Notes under the pieces: model-generated | The model's database searches: none | Seen by the model: only the letters and a program-made list of their open reading frames with translations | What the model was told of the DNA's origin: nothing | Position numbers and translations under genes: made by a program | Source of the DNA: Schistocephalus solidus | Lineage: Eukaryota; Platyhelminthes; Cestoda; Diphyllobothriidea; Diphyllobothriidae | Length of the DNA stretch: 64,000 nucleotides | Direction of reading: 5' to 3' | Assembly: GCA_017591395.1 (NCBI GenBank) | Contig: WEDG01004142.1 | Location: 62,001-126,000 of the forward strand | Shown here: positions 55,800-64,000 of the stretch, piece by piece | Layout: each line of letters starts with the position of its first letter | Numbering within the stretch: the first letter of the stretch is position 1

Positions 55800-58370
55800 T
55801 TCATGAGTAGTACTTGCCGGCGCCTTGTACAGCAACGGCTGCGGGAGATGCAGGATGCCTGGATGATCCGTAACGCTGAGGAAATCCAGGGGTATGCGGA
55901 CCGCAATGAAGTGCAAAACTTTTTCAAAGCCATCAAGGCCATCTACGGCCCGTGTATCAAGGGTACCGCACCGCTGCTCAGCTCTGACAGCACAACACTG
56001 CTGACAGAGAAATCGCAAATTCTGAAGCGCTGGGCCGAGCACTTCCGAAGTGTCCTTAACTGCTCATCAGCCATCTCCGATGCTGCCATTGACCGGCTCC
56101 CTCAAGTGGACACGAACAATGACCTGGATCTGCCGCCTTCCCTACCAGAAACCATCCGGGCCGTGCAGAAGATTTCCAGCGGTAAAGCACCGCGATCCGA
56201 CGCAATCCAACTGGAAGTCTACAAGCACGGTGGGCCCCTGCTGATAACCGAACTCACAACACTCTTCCAGGAGATGTGGCACAAAGGACAAGTTCCTCAA
56301 GATCTAACGAAAGCCTTTGACACAGTGAATCGCGACGGACAGTGGAAAATCATGCAGAAATTCGGCTGTTCGGAGCGGTTCACGCACATGGTGCGTCAGC
56401 TTCATGACGGGATGACGGCGCGCGTCACTGACAACGGGACGGTATCCGAAGCATTCGCAGTGACCAACGGAGTGAAGCAGGGCTGCGTACTGGCCCCACC
56501 CTCTTCAGTCTCATGTTCTCGGCTATGTTTATTGACTCCTACCGGGATGAGCAGCCTGAAATCCGCATCGCCTATAGAACTGACGGGCACGTTCTCAACA
56601 GTCGGTGCATGTAGGCTTCAACGCACGTGTCTACGACTACAGTCCATGACTTGCTCTTCGCGGACGACTGCGCCCTTAACACCGTGACGGAGGAGGACAT
56701 GCAAAGGAGTATGGACCTCTTCGCCGCAGGCTGCGCCGATTTGGATTAACAATCAGTACAGCCAAAACGGTTGTCATGCGCCAGCCGCCACCCAACGCGG
56801 AATACAATGCTCCCCGAATCAATGGCAACCGTGCTCAACTCAAAAACGTGGAAACCTTTGATTATCTAGGAAGCACGCTGTCACGCAACACGAGAATCGA
56901 TGACGAGGTTGCCAAACGGATCTCAAAAGCTTGTCAGGCCTTCGGCCAGTTGCAGGCCGCCGTGTGGAAGCGCCACGGTATTCATCTGATCACCAAACTG
57001 AAGATGTTCAAGGCCATCGTCTTGAAGACACTCCTTTACGGAGTGGAGACCTGGACCATCTACTCTAACCAAGCCAGGAAGCTGAATCACTTCCATCTCA
57101 GCTGCCTCCACAGAATACTGAAGCTTAGAAGGCAAGACAGGATCCCGGACACGGAAGTCCTGGAGCGGACCGGAATCCTCAGCATCCACGCCATGCTGAG
57201 GCAAGTGCAACTGTGATGGAGCGGCCACCTGGTAAGAATGGACGCCGAGCGACTATTCAAGGAACTTTTCTATGGAGATGTCGCTACGTTGCTCACCGAC
57301 AGCGAGGTCAAAAACGACGCTACAAGGACACTTTGAAGAAATCGCTGAAGCAACTGCAAATCAATCCGGTGAGCTGGTAGGACCTCGCCCAGGATAGACC
57401 GGCATGGAGAAGATCAGTGAAGACTGGTTCAGCAATATATGAGGCCAACCGGACTGCCGCCGCCAGGGCCAAAAGAGCGGCACGAAAGACACCAGCGCCC
57501 CGGACCAACATCGTCGATGTCCAGGCCCTGCCAACATGCCCGCGCTGTCCACACTTCTTCCGCGCGCGAATCGGCCTGGTTGGACATCTTCGGAAGCAAT
57601 GCACCAAAAATCCGACAATTCCAATTTCTACGTCAAATTCTGCCAACCCTCCTTCAGACTCCCCCACCCTCACTCCTGGCATCAATTCCATCACTCCCAC
57701 CATCATAGAGACCACATCCCTCTACTCATCGCCTGTTACCTCCACTACCGCCTTCGCCTTCACTACCACCACCACCATCAGCGATGGGGACTCTCTCCTA
57801 AACTGCCCTCAAGGCGACCGCACATTCACCTCACGCATCGGCCTGTTCGGTCACTTGCGAATCCATCGTTCAGAGACTGGTGAACCAGTGCCTGGAGCAA
57901 CAACACACAGCAGAGATCCCCGTCTCTACTGTCCTCACTGTCTTCGCGCATTCACTCATCGCATGGGCCTATTCGGTCCCATGCGCATCCATGAGAGCTG
58001 AATTCACCGCAACGCCGACAACACCGATACATCATGCACACCCTCCACTCCTGCCATTCTTACCGCCACTGCCACCCCCACTACCATGAATGACATCCCA
58101 CAGCCTCTACAGATTTCTCCTACCCACAATGCGCCCGCAACTTCAACGCACGCATCAACCTGATTGGTCACCTAAGATTCCATCGCACGGAGGCTGGTGA
58201 ACTAGTGCCTGCGGCTCCGACATACAGTCGCCACGCCCACCTCCACTGCCCTCACTGCTTCCGCATATTTAAACACCGCATGGGCCCATTAGGACACATG
58301 CGCCCACTACTACAACCTGCGGTAGACTACCGGAGGCTAAGCCACATCAGCGCACAACATCTACACTAAT
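55800..58370 (+). pseudogene. Non-LTR retrotransposon with five C-terminal C2H2 finger modules
   Basis: Sister copy of the minus-strand LINE at 19.1-21.8 kb. It opens inside the pre-RT region (CRRLVQQRLREMQDAWM), so it is 5' truncated. RT fingers are removed by an in-frame deletion: VPQD is followed directly by LTKAFDTVN near 56,305, losing about 90 residues. TNGVKQGCVLAPP ends in a frameshift from one lost C near 56,498. [12 protein letters not shown] is at about 56,655. The thumb frame 56,776-57,216 ends in a stop within QLQL*W. The tail frame from 57,417 has fingers at 57,537 (CPRC), 57,804 (CPQG, second Cys lost) and 57,930 (CPHC). Two more follow at 58,121 (YPQC, first Cys lost) and 58,247 (CPHC). 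The second pair repeats the first at exactly 317 bp. Not functional as it stands. Confidence 0.85.
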
Positions 58371-59205
58371 ACATAGACAACACCCTCACAATCATCATAA
58401 TGTACCTGATAAAATCATGGTTTTCTAGAAACCGTAGCTTGGAAGGCTGCCAATTTGATGCTTACACCAGACCCCGCCGTCGGTCCAGTGTGTGTGTTGT
58501 GTGTGTCGAGTGGCTGACCAGTGGACTAGGAGTCAGACGGCGATGGCTTCTCCATATCCCCTGCTTTAGTGAATCCTGGTGTGTGCGTTATGAAGGCCAG
58601 TTCGTGCTGTGGCGCGCGAAGACGGGTACGCCGACCCGTCAGCCAATGCGCCCACTCCCACCTCAGACAACTGACTGACTCGAAGGGTGGTCTGATTTTG
58701 GGGGTGGGGAAGAGAGTGAGGTCAACAGCTCAGCGCATTTTCCTCACTATAAACAATCTGACGCGCTTGAAACTATCATGGGGCGCTAAAAGGCGTGGCT
58801 TGGAAGGTTGCCAACTGATGGGATAACTCAGACCACGTGGTCAGCCCAATGTGTGTTTTGTGTGGAGTGACTGACTGGCGGACTGAGAGTCAGGCTGCAA
58901 TGGCTCATTCTTAACGTGGCCTTTATGGCACTCCCACTCCGTGGGATCCGAGTCAGGTGTGGTGGTACACCCAGGGGCGGCTCCGGCCGCGCCAGCCACC
59001 TGCGTCCTCTCCCATCTCCGGTCTTCTTGACTCTGTCTTGACGCCGGGGTCAGGTGGGGAAGGAGGAGAGAGTGCGGTAGCTGCAGCGTAAGGCTACTAT
59101 CACTTCAAACTAATTTCACGCGCAAGTCACCGTCCCTGCACCACCTGGTGTGGAGCATACGGTGGACCTCGTCGAAGTCGACGGTCAAACTGTCAGTACT
59201 TGTCG
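58371..59205 (+). repeat. 3' UTR of the plus-strand zinc-finger LINE
   Basis: The reference copy for the dispersed repeat. After the last finger comes GAGGCTAAGCCACATCAGCG, then CTTGGAAGGCTGCCAATTTG with GTGTGTGTTGTGTGTGTCGA and the CAGACAACTGACTGACTCGA module. CTTGGAAGGTTGCCAACTGA begins a second version of the first block, then CTCCGGTCTTCTTGACT leads to GACGGTCAAACTGTCAG. The same suite, in the same orientation, follows the minus-strand LINE. Confidence 0.85.
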
Positions 59206-59938
59206 GCAGTACACCCCGGTGGTGTGAAAAGTGTGAGGTTGGAACCTTGTTCTTCGATAACCAAATTTACCCGTTCTCACTGATGTGATCTGGATCTACT
59301 TCTGCCATTTTTACCCTGTGGAAGAAAGTATAGACCTTCCTTCGTTCAAATAAATAGAACAAAAGCTTTTCAGTTGCCATGGGAACCCGCCAAAGAACCC
59401 AATTCTCCTCGAGAATTAGATGCAGGTCTCACTGGCTTCCGGTTTTGAGGGCCCATCGATTTAGCTACCAGCAGTTTAAGTCAACGTTAGAGGCTGTTCC
59501 GGTTTCAACTCTAGTCTCCTCGACTCAATCTCCACTTGGTCCACTCAAAGCATATCGAGGCTTGAAGACCAAACATATGTTGAATTAGAATTTGGTAAGG
59601 ATAGGTTATGTAAACCGCCTGGGTTTGCTATACTATAAGTTTTTTTTAGAAGGCCTGGCTTGCTTTATTATTTCATAGCCACAGTAAGTAGTACGAGGTG
59701 TTTTAACAACGCCATTCATAGAAAGACATGCAAAACCTTGTTTTATTGTGAATTTATTTTTTACTCAAATGCCTCTTATTTATTGAGAGTTGCTTTTTAT
59801 TTATTATTATATTATCACGCTCAATTTCGTTGCTATGCCTAGGCCCAGGAGAACAAACTTAGCGGAAATTAATTGATTAATTTTTTGCACCCCACCCGTA
59901 AAACGAAAATTCGCTTTTTACATGATCCTAGGGATGAT
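59206..59938. other. No supported feature
   Basis: AT-rich sequence with short open frames lacking domains; it ends at the satellite edge (CATGATCCTAGGGATGATGA). Confidence 0.45.
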
Positions 59939-62900
59939 GATGGCTAAGGTGGTCTACATGACCTACCGCTGCTGGGGATTATACAGAACTAAGACCAACT
60001 GTGTTTGTACTGTATATTTACGCGTAGCATCGTGATAATATTGATTTCTTCCGCGCATAAGGTGGCTAAGGTGGTCTACATGACCTACCGCTGCTGGGGA
60101 TTATACAGAACTAAGACCAACTGTGTTTGTACTGTATATTTACGCGTAGCATGGTGATAATATTGATTTCTTCCGCGCCTAAGGTGGCTAAGGTGGTCTA
60201 CATGACCTACCGCTGCTGGGGATTATACAGAACTAAGACCAACTGTGTTTGTACTGTATATTTACGCGTAGCATGGTGATAATATTGATTTCTTCCGCGC
60301 CTAAGGTGGCTAAGGTGGTCTACATGACCTACCGCTGCTGGGGAATTATACAGAACTAAAGACCAACTGTGTTTGTACTGTATATTTACGCGTAGCATGG
60401 TGATAATATTGATTTCTTCCGCGCCTAAGGTGGCTAAGGTGGTCTACATGACCTACCGCTGCTGGGGATTATACAGAACTAAGACCAACTGTGCTTGTAC
60501 TGTATATTTACGCGTAGCATGGTGATAATATTGATTTCTTCCGCGCCTAAGGGGGCTAAGGTAGTCTACATGACCTACCGCTGCTGGGGATTATACAGAA
60601 CTAAGACCAACTGTGTTTGTACTGTATATTTACGCGTAGCATGGTGATAATATTGATTTCTTCCGCGCCTAAGGTGGCTAAGGTGGTCTACATGACCTAC
60701 CGCTGCTGGGGATTATACAGAACTAAGACCAACTGTGTTTGTACTGTATATTTACGCGTAGCATGGTGATAATATTGATTTCTTCCGCGCCTAAGGTGGC
60801 TAAGGTGGTCTACATGACCTACCGCTGCTGGGGATTATACAGAACTAAGACCAACTGTGTTTGTACTGTATATTTACGCGTAGCATGGTGATAATATTGA
60901 TTTCTTCCGCGCCTAAGGTGGCTAAGGTGGTCTACATGACCTACCGCTGCTGGGGATTATACAGAACTAAGACCAACTGTGCTTTGTACTGTATATTTAC
61001 GCGTAGCATGGTGATAATATTGATTTCTTCCGCGCCTAAGGTGGCTAAGGTGGTCTACATGACCTACCGCTGCTGGGGATTATACAGAACTAAGACCAAC
61101 TGTGTTTTGTACTGTATATTTACGCGTAGCATGGTGATAATATTGATTTCTTCCGCGCCTAAGGTGGCTAAGGTGGTCTACATGACCTACCGCTGCTGGG
61201 GATTATACAGAACTAAGACCAACCGTGTTTGTACTGTATATTTACGCGTAGCATGGTGATAATATTGATTTCTTCCGCGCCTAAGGTGGCTAAGGTGGTC
61301 TACATGACCTACCGCTGCTGGGGATTATACAGAACTAAGACCAACTGTGTTTGTACTGTATATTTACGCGTAGCATGGTGATAATATTGATTTCTTCCGC
61401 GCCTAAGGTGGCTAAGGTGGTCTACATGACCTACCGCTGCTGGGGATTATACAGAACTAAGACCAACTGTGTTTGTACTGTATATTTACGCGTAGCATGG
61501 TGATAATATTGATTTCTTCCGCGCCTAAGGTGGCTAAGGTGGTCTACATGACCTACCGCTGCTGGGGATTATACAGAACTAAGACCAACCGTGTTTGTAC
61601 TGTATATTTACGCGTAGCATGGTGATAATATTGATTTCTTCCGCGCCTAAGGTGGCTAAGGTGGTCTACATGACCTACCGCTGCTGGGGATTATACAGAA
61701 CTAAGACCAACTGTGTTTGTACTGTATATTTACGCGTAGCATGGTGATAATATTGATTTCTTCCGCGCCTAAGGTGGCTAAGGTGGTCTACATGACCTAC
61801 CGCTGCTGGGGATTATACAGAACTAAGACCAACTGTGTTTGTACTGTATATTTACGCGTAGCATGGTGATAATATTGATTTCTTCCGCGCCTAAGGTGGC
61901 TCAGGTGGTCTACATGACCTACCGCTGCTGGGGATTATACAGAACTAAGACCAACTGTGTTTTGTACTGTATATTTACGCGTAGCATGGTGATAATATTG
62001 ATTTCTTCCGCGCCTAAGGTGGCTAAGGTGGTCTACATGACCTACCGCTGCTGGGGATTATACAGAACTAAGACCAACTGTGTTTGTACTGTATATTTAC
62101 GCGTAGCATGGTGATAATATTGATTTCTTCCGCGCCTAAGGTGGCTAAGGTGGTCTACATGACCTACCGCTGCTGGGGGATTATACAGAACTAAGACCAA
62201 CTGTGTTTTGTACTGTATATTTACGCGTAGCATGGTGATAATATTGATTTCTTCCGCGCCTAAGGTGGCTAAGGTGGTCTACATGACCTACCGCTGCTGG
62301 GGATTATACAGAACTAAGACCAACTGTGTTTGTACTGTATATTTACGCGTAGCATGGTGATAATATTGATTTCTTCCGCGCCTAAGGTGGCTAAGGTGGT
62401 CTACATGACCTACCGCTGCTGGGGATTATACAGAACTAAGACCAACCGTGTTTGTACTGTATATTTACGCGTAGCATGGTGATAATATTGATTTCTTCCG
62501 CGCCTAAGGTGGCTAAGGTGGTCTACATGACCTACCGCTGCTGGGGATTATACAGAACTAAGACCAACTGTGTTTGTACTGTATATTTACGCGTAGCATG
62601 GTGATAATATTGATTTCTTCCGCGCCTAAGGTGGCTAAGGTGGTCTACATGACCTACCGCTGCTGGGGATTATACAGAACTAAGACCAACTGTGTTTGTA
62701 CTGTATATTTACGCGTAGCATGGTGATAATATTGATTTCTTCCGCGCCTAAGGTGGCTAAGGTGGTCTACATGACCTACCGCTGCTGGGGATTATACAGA
62801 ACTAAGACCAACTGTGTTTGTACTGTATATTTACGCGCAGCATGGTGATAATATTGATTTCTTCCGCGCCTAAGGTGGCTAAGGTGGTCTACATGACCTA

Positions 62901-64000
62901 CCGCTGCTGGGGATTATACAGAACTAAGACCAACTGTGTTTGTACTGTATATTTACGCGTAGCATGGTGATAATATTGATTTCTTCCGCGCCTAAGGTGG
63001 CTAAGGTGGTCTACATGACCTACCGCTGCTGGGGATTATACAGAACTAAGACCAACTGTGTTTGTACTGTATATTTACGCGTAGCATGGTGATAATATTG
63101 ATTTCTTCCGCGCCTAAGGTGGCTAAGGTGGTCTACATGACCTACCGCTGCTGGGGATTATACAGAACTAAGACCAACTGTGTTTGTACTGCATATTTAC
63201 GCGTAGCAAGGTGATAATATTGATTTCTTCCGCGCCTAAGGTGGCTAAGGTGGTCTACATGACCTACCGCTGCTGGGGATTATACAGAACTAAGACCAAC
63301 TGTGTTTGTACTGTATATTTACGCGTAGCATGGTGATAATATTGATTTCTTCCGCGCCTAAGGTGGCTAAGGTGGTCTACATGACCTACCGCTGCTGGGG
63401 ATTATACAGAACTAAGACCAACTGTGTTTGTACTGTATATTTACGCGTAGCATGGTGATAATATTGATTTCTTCCGCGCCTAAGGTGGCTAAGGTGGTCT
63501 ACATGACCTACCGCTGCTGGGGATTATACAGAACTAAGACCAACTGTGTTTGTACTGTATATTTACGCGTAGCATGGTGATAATATTGATTTCTTCCGCG
63601 CCTAAGGTGGCTAAGGTGGTCTACATGACCTACCGCTGCTGGGGATTATACAGAACTAAGACCAACTGTGTTTGTACTCGTATATTTACGCGTAGCATGG
63701 TGATAATATTGATTTCTTCCGCGCCTAAGGTGGCTAAGGTGGTCTACATGACCTACCGCTGCTGGGGATTATACAGAACTAAGACCAACTGTGTTTGTAC
63801 TGTATACTTCACGCGCAGCATGGTGATAATATTGATTTCTTCCGCGCCTAAGGTGGCTAAGGTGGTCTACATGACCTACCGCTGCTGGGGATTATACAGA
63901 ACTAAGACCAACTGTGTTTGTACTGTATATTTACGCGTAGCATGGTGATAATATTGATTTCTTCCGCGCCTAAGGTGGCTAAGGTGGTCTACATGACCTA
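59939..64000. repeat. 122-bp satellite array (~33 monomers)
   Basis: Monomers start GGTGGCTAAGGTGGTCTACA and repeat every 122 bp from 59,939 to the window end, where the array is cut off. About 33 complete copies fall here. Copies differ by isolated substitutions (TGTGTTTG / CGTGTTTG, CGTAGCATGG / CGCAGCATGG) and one- or two-base indels. Since 122 is not a multiple of three, frames normally break at each monomer. The few longer frames (60,861-61,259; 61,839-62,114; 63,550-63,948) arise only where an extra base makes 123 bp, so they are not genes. Each monomer has a hairpin (GGTGGTC / GACCTACC around TACAT) and a TACGCGTA palindrome. Function unknown. Confidence 0.98.

Noticed and set aside
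60861..61259. Long open frames through the 122-bp satellite.
   Set aside because: They exist only where single-base insertions turn 122-bp monomers into 123 bp; the other monomers break frame.
59939..64000. Satellite monomer as a spliced-leader RNA gene (TAGCATG followed by GTGATA resembles a leader end plus donor).
   Set aside because: No clear Sm site or termination signal, and the monomer's 5' part does not match known flatworm leaders.

Overview
This is eukaryotic, repeat-dense DNA, most likely from a flatworm and probably a diphyllobothriid-type tapeworm (inferred, not proven). The reasons are: non-LTR reverse transcriptases of a type abundant in those genomes that end in C2H2 zinc fingers, Penelope-like elements with GIY-YIG endonucleases, a tRNA-derived SINE present in over twenty copies, a decayed Gypsy element, and long stretches with no coding signal. 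There are no bacterial operons, rRNA genes or CRISPR arrays.

Layout. 1-8.4 kb holds little beyond an (AT)n tract, two SINEs and a small terminal-inverted-repeat element. 8.4-12 kb has SINEs, (CT)n and (GT)n microsatellites and tandem copies of a LINE 3' end. 13.6-16.1 kb has two Penelope-like pseudogenes tail to tail, one preceded by a foldback. 18.1-21.8 kb is a minus-strand LINE with its 3' untranslated region (UTR). 22.1-23.3 kb is a second tandem array of that LINE's 3' end. 23.8-29.5 kb is mostly SINEs, a Penelope fragment and short duplications. About 30.2-42.0 kb holds the only convincing host gene, a plus-strand nuclear hormone receptor whose five ligand-binding-domain exons (38,549-41,987) join in frame. 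Its probable hinge exons lie near 30.4-31.1 kb, so a 7.5 kb intron would contain a Penelope element, LINE fragments, an (AT)n tract and SINEs. 43.3-48.3 kb has more SINEs, a CR1-like LINE tail and a second inverted-repeat element. 48.6-53.9 kb has a LINE 3' fragment, a broken Gypsy element and an AT-rich repeat. 54-59.2 kb has an old minus-strand LINE fragment and a plus-strand LINE with five finger modules. From 59,939 to the window end is a homogeneous 122-bp satellite of about 33 copies.

Working together. The mobile elements explain most of the structure. The dispersed 0.5-0.75 kb repeat is the 3' UTR of the zinc-finger LINE, and its last ~370 bp has been amplified in tandem twice. Penelope flanks carry hammerhead-like sequences. 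None of the reverse transcriptase genes is intact: each has stops, frameshifts, truncation or altered catalytic residues. Family calls come from reading the sequence and recall of protein families. No search was run.
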